Assembly (NCBI RefSeq): GCF_037992945.1
Contig: NZ_CP150304.1
Coordinates: 4,405,501 to 4,469,500, forward strand
DNA from: Peribacillus sp. FSL E2-0218
GTDB lineage: Bacteria; Bacillota; Bacilli; Bacillales; DSM-1321
DNA length: 64,000 nt
Direction: 5' to 3'
Of this stretch, positions 16,901-25,651 are shown in pieces (the stretch's first letter is position 1; the number at the start of each line of letters is the position of its first letter). The notes below the pieces were generated by a model. The model worked only from the letters and a program-made list of their open reading frames with translations, was not told the origin of the DNA and made no database searches. The position numbers and the translations under genes are program-made.

Positions 16901-18323
16901 TTACGTCCTGATCCGGATTCGGATCCTGCATGTAGAAGTTATTCGCATCTTTTACATACGTGACGACACCCTCGACACCAGAGACGAGTTGATTCTCGTA
17001 CGATGAATAATGATCCATCCCCTGGATTTCACGGATTTTCACTTCATTGGTTTTCGTGACGGTATAGGCAAATGAGAAAACCTCAGACGTTTTGTCGTTA
17101 ACGGCCATTGCCTTTATGACCGTATCTTTCGTCAAGATGATGGGCTCTGTGTAAACCGTGCTTGCTGAAGTCGGTTCTGAGCCATCGAGCGTATAATGAA
17201 TCTTCGCATCTTTCCAGCCGGTATTAAGTATTACCTTCGTATGTTCACTCACCGTTCCAGGGAAAATATCCGTGTAAACGGCCGGTTTGTTGATTAGTTC
17301 ATAATCTTCAAGGCCACGCGGCTTCAGTTGGTATATGTCATTAAATTGTGAGGCGATTCCGGTAACGGAAATGACATCGCCGTCTTTAAAGCTTTTCAGG
17401 AAATCGTCATAAGTCGAACCGTTGCGGTTATCATGACGGACAATCACCGTGTTTCCGTTTGCATCCTTCGCCAGAAATTCGAATGTTCCGTATGTTCCCG
17501 ATGCAGCCAATCCTGTAATGGTCACGTTTTCAAGGGTGACCAGCTCCCCTTGTGTGTCCCCATTGACGCCAGTTGCGTCCAGCTTTTGGATCCTCGGAAG
17601 CTCATTCCCGGAAGAAATGATATCCAAGGAAGTCGGCTGCATTTGCAATTCCTTGTTATAAGCCGAAACCTTGCCAATTAAACGAACCTTATCCCCTTGC
17701 TTCACATCCTTAGGCCATGAAGAACCATACACATATAGCCCAGCGGTCTCATCTTGGATATAAAATCCTTTACCACCCCAATATCCCAGCCCTGTGGTCA
17801 CCACGCCATCCACCTGCACAACATCTTCGGTATTCGTGCGGGCTTCGGCAATGGAATCCAGAACCTTCACATCTGGCTGTTCAGGAGGAGTTCCGCCATC
17901 CGTGATGATGGTGTATGCGGTCGGCGATTTCAGACCAGGTACGGAAAAATATTTTTCCAATTTCCCGGTAATCGTCACTTGTGCCTTCAACAATTCCGGA
18001 TGATCGACTAGATTCAATGCCGTGCGGATGCTTCCGGCTGGAAGCTGAACGGGCATGATTTTCTTTACATCCGTTTCATCCCGGCTGTCCGCTATCCCAA
18101 TATTCGTCCCTTCAGTAAAAGGCGGTGCCTGCTGATAGCTTGTCCCGTTTTTTGCGACTCCGACAATGTATCCCTTCACGGTTGCCGTCCCGCTGTTATT
18201 GGTAATGGCTTCCGCCACCGTTATCGTCGTCCCTTCCGCGTTTGCAACGGCGGCGTATGGCAAAACCGTTGATAGCACAAACAATATGGCAAGGAAAAGC
18301 TTGCTCATCCCACTCTTCTTCAA
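13989..18323 (-). CDS. Large secreted multidomain nuclease with two catalytic domains
   Basis: A 1444-residue exported protein with a signal peptide to about residue 29. In order: DUF6359-like domain (about 33-140), OB-fold-like regions (150-345), a chitobiase/HEX-C-type beta module (355-422), another OB-like region (425-665), and an endonuclease/exonuclease/phosphatase domain (685-985). That domain has Asn691, Glu725, His849, Asp902/Asn904 and the SDHDP motif at 976-980. Then a beta module (1000-1115), a cadherin/Ig-like domain (1122-1205), and an endonuclease-I domain (1230-1435) with the REHVW motif (His1285) and DLHHLRPAD. Thus a DNase-I-like and an EndA/Bsn-like nuclease sit in one chain. 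There is no LPXTG; retention at the wall is unclear. It lies 45 bp downstream of the 5'-nucleotidase gene, suggesting joint degradation of extracellular nucleic acid. B. subtilis YhcR combines similar functions in one protein. Confidence 0.9.
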   Translation of the reverse strand: MKKSGMSKLFLAILFVLSTVLPYAAVANAEGTTITVAEAITNNSGTATVKGYIVGVAKNGTSYQQAPPFTEGTNIGIADSRDETDVKKIMPVQLPAGSIRTALNLVDHPELLKAQVTITGKLEKYFSVPGLKSPTAYTIITDGGTPPEQPDVKVLDSIAEARTNTEDVVQVDGVVTTGLGYWGGKGFYIQDETAGLYVYGSSWPKDVKQGDKVRLIGKVSAYNKELQMQPTSLDIISSGNELPRIQKLDATGVNGDTQGELVTLENVTITGLAASGTYGTFEFLAKDANGNTVIVRHDNRNGSTYDDFLKSFKDGDVISVTGIASQFNDIYQLKPRGLEDYELINKPAVYTDIFPGTVSEHTKVILNTGWKDAKIHYTLDGSEPTSASTVYTEPIILTKDTVIKAMAVNDKTSEVFSFAYTVTKTNEVKIREIQGMDHYSSYENQLVSGVEGVVTYVKDANNFYMQDPNPDQDVTTSEGILVYNKAHGLKAGDHIKVAGKVVEWYIEGYAERKTTDLPTTELTNTTVEKLGTVTVPKPIVIGKDVTPPAENIDDDRLTEFNPGEDGIDFYESLEGMLVQVSNPKVVAPQDYGELVVVPGNMETTTAVGGVKITETDYNPERIILDIDDEKFVAKTGDSFEGSVTGVLSYGFSNYRVLTDKNQLPTLKDGGTAREVTALEKDSDKLSIASYNIENFSTQTANAKVETIATSIITNLKQPDIIGVTEMQDNDGETDSGTTDSAQSAKKLTDKIKALGGPDYQFIDIAPEDRRDGGAPGGNIRVGFLYNADRVKLTEGTKGSATQSVAFKDGKLTLNPGRIEPADPAFASSRKPLAAQFEFKGESVVVVANHFNSKGGDQPLFGKNQPPVLSSETQRLKIASIVNGFVSDIKAQNAKANIVLLGDFNDYEFSAPLKTLKGKDLTNMIEKVPFEKRYSYTYQGNSQVLDHILVSNNMAAATKVDIVHINSSFMEVHGRASDHDPVLIQTALSGSGGVEPVTPDKTYHLQNVKTKKLTIASPSVLVDLDEASKIDEGIMLKSSYAVFKGLGLKNAAVTIKPDKEGAVIDFGGMAVKEVIIDNAHVKEIRGAENVQKWSVTEGVDTKNIKFFDSKGEAIASPFGIKENQAPVVTKRLENVNVQLGSKVTIDLDEHFTDPDGDPLTFSSTLGMVAGSTLTLPTNEAGTTIVAVKAEDKQSEAVARFTLNVSDDSTLEAYYEKAAGKTGTELKAVLHSIIKGHTMVSYDQVWNALKETDEDPQNSNHVLLLYSGKSIAKNANGGNVGQWNREHVWAKSHGDFGTSKGPGTDLHHLRPADVTVNGKRGHLDFDDGGQTYNGCECKFDADSWEPPNHVKGDIARMLFYMAVRYEGDGELDLELSDSVNTYPKPLHGKLSTLLKWNELDPVDDFESHRNHVIYGWQHNRNPFIDHPEWASKIWGAVNSKDEKKAS

Positions 18324-18368
18324 GATCTCAACCCCTCCGACTTTTTACGTATATCTGTTTCATGCGAA

Positions 18369-21173
18369 TTAAAAAATGATTTCGCCCTTCACGGTGATGC
18401 CGCTCATGTTCACGTTTTTACCTTGAACAACTGCTACGTCCAGATCGCCCTCGACCGTAACATTCGAAAAAGTGAAGTCATCCGCAGGAGTACCCGTCAA
18501 TGTAAGATTGCCTTTAACTTCCGCATCCTTCAAAGAGTCGATATCCGTAATGTCCACAACCACATCGCCGTTATGGATCTTCGGTGCATCAGCACTTCCC
18601 CCAAAGTCCTTAGCAGATACTACGGTTGGATCAGCAGGGTTTCCAGCCACGTCTTTAATCCGTCCTTCCATGCTTGGAGAGATGTTTTTCAGTCCGCTTA
18701 CATAATCGCGTAAATTTTCCCAATCGGCGAGCCCGATATCCGTCACCCGTCCTTCTTCATAAGCCTTCTTGAAAACGGTGAAGCCATCTCCGCCCTTGGC
18801 TGTAAAAGCGTTGGTCGCCACGACATATTGCTTCGCTGCCTCCAATTCGGAGTATGTTCCATCTTGGCCCAACACCTCAACCTTGTTCACACGGCTGCCT
18901 GCCGGCTTCGAGCTGTCGTAGCTGAATTTCATTCCGGCTACATGGAGGAAACCGCCATTTTCCTTAGGTGCAAGGCTGACACTATGCTCTAATGCCTCCG
19001 TGATTTCGGCACCAGTCAGCTTCATCGTCGCCAGCGTATTGCCAAATGGTAAAACGGTCAGGATTTCCCCTAGCGTGATTTCGCCTTGATCGATGCCGGC
19101 CCGGATCCCTCCGCCATTTTGGAACGCGATGACTGCAGCATTATTGAATTCTTTCGCTTTGCTAAGCATGCCATCCGTAATCAAGTTACCTAGTTCCGTT
19201 TCATTTTTACGTACACTCGGCTTCGTTTCGACGCCTCCATCACGAGGGGTTTCCAAAGCATTCACGGCGGTTGCCCCTGTCTTCGTTTCCTTCAGCTCCT
19301 TAATCTTCGAGGAGTATGTTTCAAGCACTTTAGCCGCTTCGGCATCTTCCTGTTTATCGGCAAGCTTGATCAGCTTGCCTGCATGGCCGTCAATCTTGCC
19401 GTCCTTATCGAAGTTCACATCGACCGTTCCCAAAAAGTCACTATACTGATAGCCCTGAACGATGACAGTAGGATCCTTCTCGTTCCCTTTTGCATCCTTG
19501 TCGATAACGACAGGGTTATCCAATTGCGTATGGCTATGGCCGCCCACGATCACATCGATCCCTTTTACGCTTGCGGCCAATGTAAGATCGTTGTCGTAAG
19601 CTGCATTGTCGTCATAGCCAATATGGGAGATGGCGACGATTTTATTCACACCCATGCCCTCGAATGCCTTGACCGCTTTTTCGGCTTCTTCTAGATAGTT
19701 TTCGAACTGGATGCTTCCAGGACTTGAAATATCTTTCGTTTCTTCCGTCGTAAGCCCGAAGAACCCGACCTTTTGACCGTCCACTTCCTTCACGATTCCA
19801 TTGTAAATCTTCCCTTGCTCCGGTTTACTTGAAATCAAGTCAGAGAAGAGTCCCTTAAACTTATTATCTTTGGAGAAATCCACATTCGAACTGACAAATG
19901 GGAATTGTGCCCCTTTGACGAAATCGGCCAAAGCTTGATGCCCTTCCGCACTTGAACCCAAGTCAAATTCGTGATTTCCAAAGGTCATGATGTCATATTT
20001 CATGAGATTCATGAATTGAAGATCTGCTTGTCCCTTGAATTCATTGAAATAGAGAGTTCCCGAAAATACGTCCCCGGCATCCACCAACAACGCTTGGGGT
20101 TTTTCTTGACGCACTTCCTTAACAGCCGTCACCCTTTTGGCCACATTGTCCAAGTGGGCATGCGTGTCATTCGTGTGCATCAAGGAAAGCGTGATCGCCT
20201 TCGGCTTTAAAGCCTCTTCGGCAGCCGCAACCTTTTTATCCGCCAGGGTGATCTTCGCCTCGAATTCCTTGCGATCGGCATCCTTGATTCCACTTAAATT
20301 GATGGCGGCCTTGGCTTTTTTAGCCGCGTCTATCTGTTCTTTCGTTTTAAGCTCCCCGTTGGCAAGAGTTATATAGGCATTCACTTTTTTGGCGACTTCC
20401 TTTTTCTTTTCTGCGTATACCGCAGCATCATACTTAGCGGTTACTTCTTTTACGTAAGCATGGATGCCCTTGCCGAGTTTGGATGTTTTACTGACCTTTT
20501 TCAGCTGTGCCGAAACGGTTTTCATCCGTTGGTCTGCCGTTTTCAAATCGCCTTTTTTCACCCAGTACTCAGCTTTTTCATAGTAAAACGGCACTTTAAG
20601 GTCACCATCCAAAGCCGTTTTTGCCGACTTTGTGAATTTATCGTATAAAAGCTTTTCGATCTTCGCACCGTACACCGTATCCTTTATGGCCTTGTCTGCC
20701 TTTTTCACGGCTTTATCAAGTGCGTTGTATTGATCTCTGATATCATTGGATTTCTTGGCAATGACCGCGTTCGTAAGGGAATTGATCGTCTTATCATGAG
20801 CCGCTTTCGCTTTTTCAGCGTCTTTATATCCTTTTACATAGCCCTCTGATCGGGTGATATATTTATCATAAGCTTCGATTTCTTTGTATTTGGCTTCTTT
20901 TTCTTTTTTGCTTAATAGTGATTTTTTAATTGAAGAGTTGATGTCTTTTTTAGCTTGCTTGGCTGACTTGATTTGTTTCTCGACAGTGGACACGGAAGCG
21001 AGTTTAGAAGAGTAGAAATAGGTATCGAATGGTTTTTTGATGGTGGCCTTAGCTGCTTTGATTTTTGCATTCAGGCTAGTGGCGGCGTCTGATGGTGCCG
21101 GTGCTACTGCCACGATCGTTGTCGCAGCCATCATCGCAGCAGATGCGATTTTCACGATTTTCTTTTTCCCCAT
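18369..21173 (-). CDS. Secreted 5'-nucleotidase / metallophosphoesterase with N-terminal helical region
   Basis: A 934-residue exported enzyme. Signal peptide (to about residue 30), a long lysine/alanine-rich helical region of about 300 residues resembling SbsC-type surface-protein helices, then a calcineurin-like phosphoesterase ('LMHTNDTHAHLDN', 'DAGDVFSGT', 'FGNHEFDLG', 'GGHSHTQ') and the 5'-nucleotidase C-terminal domain ('NGGGIRAGIDQGEITLGEILTVLPFGN'). It ends in a short beta-rich tail. It would hydrolyse nucleotides released by the neighbouring nuclease to nucleoside and phosphate outside the cell. The ATG at 21173 is preferred because GGGAGG lies ten bases before it; a frame extends 17 codons farther without a ribosome site. 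Confidence 0.92.
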   Translation of the reverse strand: MGKKKIVKIASAAMMAATTIVAVAPAPSDAATSLNAKIKAAKATIKKPFDTYFYSSKLASVSTVEKQIKSAKQAKKDINSSIKKSLLSKKEKEAKYKEIEAYDKYITRSEGYVKGYKDAEKAKAAHDKTINSLTNAVIAKKSNDIRDQYNALDKAVKKADKAIKDTVYGAKIEKLLYDKFTKSAKTALDGDLKVPFYYEKAEYWVKKGDLKTADQRMKTVSAQLKKVSKTSKLGKGIHAYVKEVTAKYDAAVYAEKKKEVAKKVNAYITLANGELKTKEQIDAAKKAKAAINLSGIKDADRKEFEAKITLADKKVAAAEEALKPKAITLSLMHTNDTHAHLDNVAKRVTAVKEVRQEKPQALLVDAGDVFSGTLYFNEFKGQADLQFMNLMKYDIMTFGNHEFDLGSSAEGHQALADFVKGAQFPFVSSNVDFSKDNKFKGLFSDLISSKPEQGKIYNGIVKEVDGQKVGFFGLTTEETKDISSPGSIQFENYLEEAEKAVKAFEGMGVNKIVAISHIGYDDNAAYDNDLTLAASVKGIDVIVGGHSHTQLDNPVVIDKDAKGNEKDPTVIVQGYQYSDFLGTVDVNFDKDGKIDGHAGKLIKLADKQEDAEAAKVLETYSSKIKELKETKTGATAVNALETPRDGGVETKPSVRKNETELGNLITDGMLSKAKEFNNAAVIAFQNGGGIRAGIDQGEITLGEILTVLPFGNTLATMKLTGAEITEALEHSVSLAPKENGGFLHVAGMKFSYDSSKPAGSRVNKVEVLGQDGTYSELEAAKQYVVATNAFTAKGGDGFTVFKKAYEEGRVTDIGLADWENLRDYVSGLKNISPSMEGRIKDVAGNPADPTVVSAKDFGGSADAPKIHNGDVVVDITDIDSLKDAEVKGNLTLTGTPADDFTFSNVTVEGDLDVAVVQGKNVNMSGITVKGEIIF

Positions 21174-22116
21174 TAGAGTATATCCTCCCATAAGTTCTAT
21201 ACTGACATAATAATTTGTTAACACGGCCCTTGAATTGGCACGCTTTTCAAAAAATTATATCTGAAAAAACTTCATCATTTACACAAATCCCCCTACTTTT
21301 TTCCTGTAAAGATTCGTGTATATCCTATATTACAACAAAATAATCCAATTTTAAAACAAATTTACAATATCACACGAAATATTAACAGAATATTATCATT
21401 ACTTTTCATACATCATACCTATTCTTCGGCTGAAGTTATCCCAATAAAATTATTAAACAGGCTAATAGTATGAAGATTGATTCATTTGACCGTTGGACTT
21501 TACCCCTGAATTCGCAAATAATCGACAAGATGAATTTCTGTTTGGCGTTCTATTGACCCACTTGTTGATTGGGGATCAATGATGGAAGGGCTTCTTCTAA
21601 AGCGACAGAGTTTTACTTTTGTCATGTGGATGCTGGCTGAAGCTGAATGGTTTTACTTAATGAACTGAAGAGGGGGCTGTAAGAACCCTTTGTTAAATGA
21701 AGGATTTTGATTGGTTCGGCTCAGCGGTACAACCGTGTGAGGCCCGCGGATACAACCGACCTTTCATTATCAATGCGAATCTAGTCATTTGCAGCGATAA
21801 GATCTTTTGTTTTTATTATAATAACACATACAGAACAAGCGTTCTAGTATAAATGTGTTAAATAATGACACTTTTTTAAAAAAATGCTTTTGGAAACATG
21901 AGCACCGATTCCTTGATCAGGTGCGGCTAGGTTCAACAAGGGTTCAGCTTCACCCGCTGTCACAAGCACTGTTATTTTCAAAGAGGTGATGGGGTTGTTC
22001 CCTGATATGTAGTGTAAATACAAGATGGATATTTATGTTAAAATTAATGATAATGAACGTTCAATGAAACGATTTGCTTCAATATGTAGAGTGTAAGGAC
22101 ATTGAAAGGAAATGAG
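21174..22116. other. Long AT-rich intergenic region
   Basis: About 940 bp between divergent genes with no convincing gene on either strand. It contains poorly matching TTAACA-like hexamers at 11-bp pitch (21382, 21393, 21404) and a small hairpin, GCACC...GGTGC, near 21900-21925. Otherwise I see nothing I can name. Confidence 0.5.
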
Positions 22117-22653
22117 GTGGCTATCATAAAGAAAATTCTTAGTTTATTGTTTTTATTTGTTTTGTTTAATGGTGTAGTTGCTTGTAGCAAGGATGCGGTG
22201 AAGGAAGGGATACCTATTAATGAGGGGGAAAAGGTCAGTCTGGAGGATGCAGAAAAATTATTTAAAGGGTATAGTACAGAGCTATATACCATTAAAGATG
22301 CATCCGATCCCCCTACTTTTGATGAAATTGCAAAAAATATGAAAGTATTTTTAACAGACGAACAATATAAGGCGGAGATCGATAACCGTAAATATCAGAT
22401 ACCGGAATTGGTATCCAAGCAGCTTAACAAAAGTATTGAAGTAAAAGATGTGACCCTTGAAGAACAAAGCAAAAATGATGATGGCACAATAGATTATTTT
22501 TATACAACGAAATTTAAAGTTTATGACGGGAACTCATCTAAGGTTTATGAGAAGGAAGGAGAATTAACCATATCCATTACAAATAAGGGATTGAAAATCG
22601 ACCGTGAATGGAGTAGAGGCGTGAAAATTGACGGTTTAGATGGCGGGCTATAA
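22117..22653 (+). CDS. Hypothetical lipoprotein
   Basis: A 178-residue exported lipoprotein: hydrophobic signal and lipobox GVVAC with the lipidated cysteine at residue 23. The mature part is acidic and hydrophilic, with no family I recognise. I choose GTG at 22117 (AAAGGA six bases upstream) over the TTG at 22102, which has no ribosome site. It stands alone in AT-rich surroundings, and its base composition is lower in GC than the neighbouring enzymes, compatible with acquisition from elsewhere. Confidence 0.75.
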   Translation: MAIIKKILSLLFLFVLFNGVVACSKDAVKEGIPINEGEKVSLEDAEKLFKGYSTELYTIKDASDPPTFDEIAKNMKVFLTDEQYKAEIDNRKYQIPELVSKQLNKSIEVKDVTLEEQSKNDDGTIDYFYTTKFKVYDGNSSKVYEKEGELTISITNKGLKIDREWSRGVKIDGLDGGL

Positions 22654-22920
22654 TAAGGCCTTACAGAAATAACGAGGGCTTTAAATAAAAAATGAGAGCT
22701 ACATGCATGAGCTTGGGGTGGGATCATTACCAAGTTTTTTTCTGTCTTATTTACGGGCCATCAAATCCAATAACAAACGATAAATAATGAAAAAATATAA
22801 AAATAAATGAAAAAAACTATTGAATAATCAATTGCATTTGTAATAAACTGAAAACAGTTAATTCAGCATTCAATAATGAAAGCGTTGTCAAAAATATACG
22901 ATGAAAGGGAGCTCTATTTT

Positions 22921-23688
22921 ATGGATTTTCAAGGATATGATAAAAACTTCAATATTACAGACAAAGTTGCTATTGTTACAGGCGGAGCAAGCGGAATTGG
23001 AAAAGCTATAGCGGAATTATACATAGAAAAGGGGGCAAAAGTCGCTATTTTTGATCAAAAAGATTTTGTGGCAGATATAGCTAAGGAATGGAGTGTGAAA
23101 GATTCCATCGGCGTGCAATGCGATATCACTAGTAACGAAAGTATGGACCAAGCCATTCAGAAAGTTAAAGCACACTTCGGCAAGATTGATATTCTAGTCA
23201 ATTGTGCTGGTATTGCTTTACTCGATGATGCCGAAAATATTTCTGATGAGTACTGGCAAAAAACGATGGAGGTTAACTTAACTGGTTCATTTAAAATGTG
23301 CCAGAAGGTCGGCCATTTAATGATTGAACGAGGAAAAGGCGGGAAGATAATCAACTTAGCTTCTCAGGCAGCACTTATTGCATTGGATAATCATGTAGCT
23401 TATGCTGCAAGTAAAGCGGCCATTCTTGGAATGACGAAAGTGCTTGCTTATGAATGGGCTCAATTTGACATTAAAGTAAACGCTATTTCACCTACCGTTA
23501 TTTTGACTGAATTAGGGAAAAAGGCTTGGGCTGGAGAAAAAGGGGAACAAGCGAAAAAAGAAATTCCGCTTGGACGCTTTGGATATCCCGAAGAAGTGGC
23601 AGCCATTGCCTTATTCCTAGCCAGCGAGGCGACAAATCTAATTACTGGTGAAAATATCGTAATGGATGGTGGCAATACGATTAAATAA
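22921..23688 (+). CDS. SDR-family oxidoreductase (polyol dehydrogenase-like)
   Basis: A 255-residue classical short-chain dehydrogenase: TGGASGIG cofactor loop, NCAG, Ser in 'NLASQAA', catalytic YAASKAA, and 'SPTVILTELGKKAW' followed by 'IPLGRFGYPEEVAA'. The C-terminal motifs recall sugar-alcohol dehydrogenases such as the D-threitol/D-arabinitol enzymes of Listeria and Bacillus, but the substrate is inferred weakly. AAAGGGAG nine bases upstream fixes the ATG at 22921. No polyol transporter or kinase lies beside it. Confidence 0.88.
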   Translation: MDFQGYDKNFNITDKVAIVTGGASGIGKAIAELYIEKGAKVAIFDQKDFVADIAKEWSVKDSIGVQCDITSNESMDQAIQKVKAHFGKIDILVNCAGIALLDDAENISDEYWQKTMEVNLTGSFKMCQKVGHLMIERGKGGKIINLASQAALIALDNHVAYAASKAAILGMTKVLAYEWAQFDIKVNAISPTVILTELGKKAWAGEKGEQAKKEIPLGRFGYPEEVAAIALFLASEATNLITGENIVMDGGNTIK

Positions 23689-23747
23689 TAAAGATGCCTG
23701 CACATACTCTCTAAAACTTGGACACTAGTACTCTTGAAACTGCAAGC

Positions 23748-24560
23748 TCAGCCTTGGGTTAATAAGGATTTGATCCGGATCCAGGGACGCTCGTTCTCCC
23801 ATTTCACCGTGACGGGGACTTGAAAGGTCCTTTCCAATATAGGCTCCGTTAAGACCTCCATTTTTTCACCTTTAGCCACTACGGTGCCGGAATTGATCAA
23901 TAACGCATGTGTGAGCGATGGGACGATTTCTTCAATATGGTGGGTAACATATAGGATCGTTGGAGCGACTGGGGAGTTCGCCATTTTTTCGATCGCTGCC
24001 AATAATTCTTCCTTAGCGTGAATATCCAGTCCATTGCATGGTTCATCCAGCACCAGCAGCTTCGGTGAAGACATTAGGGCCCTTGCAAGCATCACTTTTC
24101 TTTTTTCACCTTGAGAGAGCGTATGGATGAGTTGATCGGCCAAAGGCTTGATCCTGAATTGCTCGAGCAGTTCCATCGCCTTGTTGCGATCAACGTCCGT
24201 GATCTTGTCATATATTCCGATCGAAGCGAACTTGCCGCTTATGACGACTTCGAGGGCCGAATCATTTGCCCTTGCTTGATACTCTTGATCCAGGGAAGAA
24301 CTTACCCAGCCAATGGACTTCCGCAGCTCGGGTATATTCGTTTTGCCAAAAATATGTCCCAACACGGACACTTGACCGCTGCTTGGCCATTGATACCCTA
24401 TAATCATCTTCAGCAGGGATGTTTTCCCTGATCCATTAAGTCCTAGAAGGGCCCAATGCTCTCCTGGCCGAACCTCCCACGACACTTCATTCAAAATCGT
24501 TGTCCCTTTTCTCCGCCAGTTAATGTTGTTAAGCGTAATGATGCTAGTGACTTGGTCCAT
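23748..24560 (-). CDS. ABC transporter ATP-binding protein (YlmA-like)
   Basis: A 270-residue single ATPase domain with Walker A GLNGSGKTS (residues 40-48), signature LSQGEKRK, Walker B LLVLDEP and the switch histidine in 'LYVTHHIEEI'. It resembles B. subtilis YlmA, an orphan ATPase related to the ModF/PhnL-like branch. No permease or binding protein is adjacent, so it either serves a distant membrane partner or acts as a soluble ATPase. GGAGG precedes the ATG by seven bases. Confidence 0.88.
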   Translation of the reverse strand: MDQVTSIITLNNINWRRKGTTILNEVSWEVRPGEHWALLGLNGSGKTSLLKMIIGYQWPSSGQVSVLGHIFGKTNIPELRKSIGWVSSSLDQEYQARANDSALEVVISGKFASIGIYDKITDVDRNKAMELLEQFRIKPLADQLIHTLSQGEKRKVMLARALMSSPKLLVLDEPCNGLDIHAKEELLAAIEKMANSPVAPTILYVTHHIEEIVPSLTHALLINSGTVVAKGEKMEVLTEPILERTFQVPVTVKWENERPWIRIKSLLTQG

Positions 24561-24659
24561 CGTTTTTCCTCCTTATCGGAACACCCATTGTCTGAATAAT
24601 ATGTTTATTGTTCCATTCTACCATTACCTCTCAAAATCTTCAGGATTTTCATGAAAGTC

Positions 24660-24688
24660 AAAAAAACGGTGTGAATATTCACACCGTA
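24660..24688 (-). terminator. Terminator of the EamA transporter gene
   Basis: A perfect 20-bp palindrome, CGGTGTGAAT followed by its complement, with TTTTTTT following on the minus strand. Confidence 0.9.
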
Positions 24689-24717
24689 CATGTTTCCAAA
24701 AATCCATGACCTGTTTT

Positions 24718-25617
24718 TCAGGCACTATTTTTTAGTGCTTGGTCTGTCTTTTTTCCAAATCCATTGATGATGACGACACTCGAAACCGCAACCAGTCCGC
24801 CTATTGTGGAAAGGACACTCGGAAGCTCCTGGAGCCAGATCCAAGCAACGATAATAGCAAATGCCGGTTCAATATACATCATGCTCGAAACGGAGCTGGC
24901 TTTCCCTAATGATAGGGCGATGGCCCAAGAGACATAAGCGACGGCTCCCGGAAAAATGCCGATATAGAGAGCAGAGACATTCGCTTCCAGTGTCGCTTCT
25001 TGAACTGTATGTATAAGGCCTGGAGAAAAGATGAAAAAAGGCAATGTACCTGCCCATGTAAAATACGCCGTCAATTCAATCGGCTTGTAACGAAGCAATA
25101 ATGGTTTTTGAAAAACAAAAAAAACCGAAGTGGCAACGGATGCGAATAATACTAAAAAAGCTCCGTTAGAAATATGGAAGCTTGAACGGGCCGTTCCCAA
25201 CGTAATAAGGAAGATTCCGACAAAACCTATCACTAACCCGGCCCAGCCAAACAAACCTAGACGCTCCTTTAAGACCATGGCAGCGATTACCGCCGTAAAA
25301 ATGGGGGCAGAGGCAACGAGCATCGCTGCCGTCCCCGCTGAAACGGTTTCTTCACCGAATGTTACACCCAATTGATAGAGACTGATGCCGATCCAGCCCA
25401 AGATCACTATTTTTATCGCGTCCTCTTTTCGCGGTAAACGGAATTTGCTCGCAGGCCATAGAGCATAAAGGATGAAAACGCCTGATGCTATAAGAAAACG
25501 AATCAGCACTAAATGCCCTGCGGAGTAACCGCCATGGAGGCTTGCACGAATGGCCGCAAAAGCAGATCCCCATAAGATGATGGCTACCGCCGCTATCATG
25601 AATATCTTCAGATTCAT
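24718..25617 (-). CDS. EamA/DMT-family transporter
   Basis: A 299-residue membrane protein with ten predicted hydrophobic segments arranged as two EamA repeats (about 7-140 and 150-285). The first contains 'AVAIILWGSAFAAIRASL' and the second 'PGAVAYVSWAIALSLGKASSVSSMMYIEPAFA'. Drug/metabolite transporters of this type export amino acids, nucleosides or other small molecules; the substrate is not predictable. GGAG lies nine to ten bases before the ATG. It is monocistronic with a clear terminator. Confidence 0.9.
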   Translation of the reverse strand: MNLKIFMIAAVAIILWGSAFAAIRASLHGGYSAGHLVLIRFLIASGVFILYALWPASKFRLPRKEDAIKIVILGWIGISLYQLGVTFGEETVSAGTAAMLVASAPIFTAVIAAMVLKERLGLFGWAGLVIGFVGIFLITLGTARSSFHISNGAFLVLFASVATSVFFVFQKPLLLRYKPIELTAYFTWAGTLPFFIFSPGLIHTVQEATLEANVSALYIGIFPGAVAYVSWAIALSLGKASSVSSMMYIEPAFAIIVAWIWLQELPSVLSTIGGLVAVSSVVIINGFGKKTDQALKNSA

Positions 25618-25651
25618 AACCAGATCTCCATTCCTTTTTTTATATACAAGC

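Noticed and set aside
21361..21409. PhoP-box-like hexamers (TTTACA, TTAACA, TTATCA, TTTCAT) upstream of the 5'-nucleotidase gene
   Set aside because: Only two or three units follow the 11-bp pitch, matches decline quickly, and the region is so AT-rich that chance is likely; phosphate control remains only a hypothesis.
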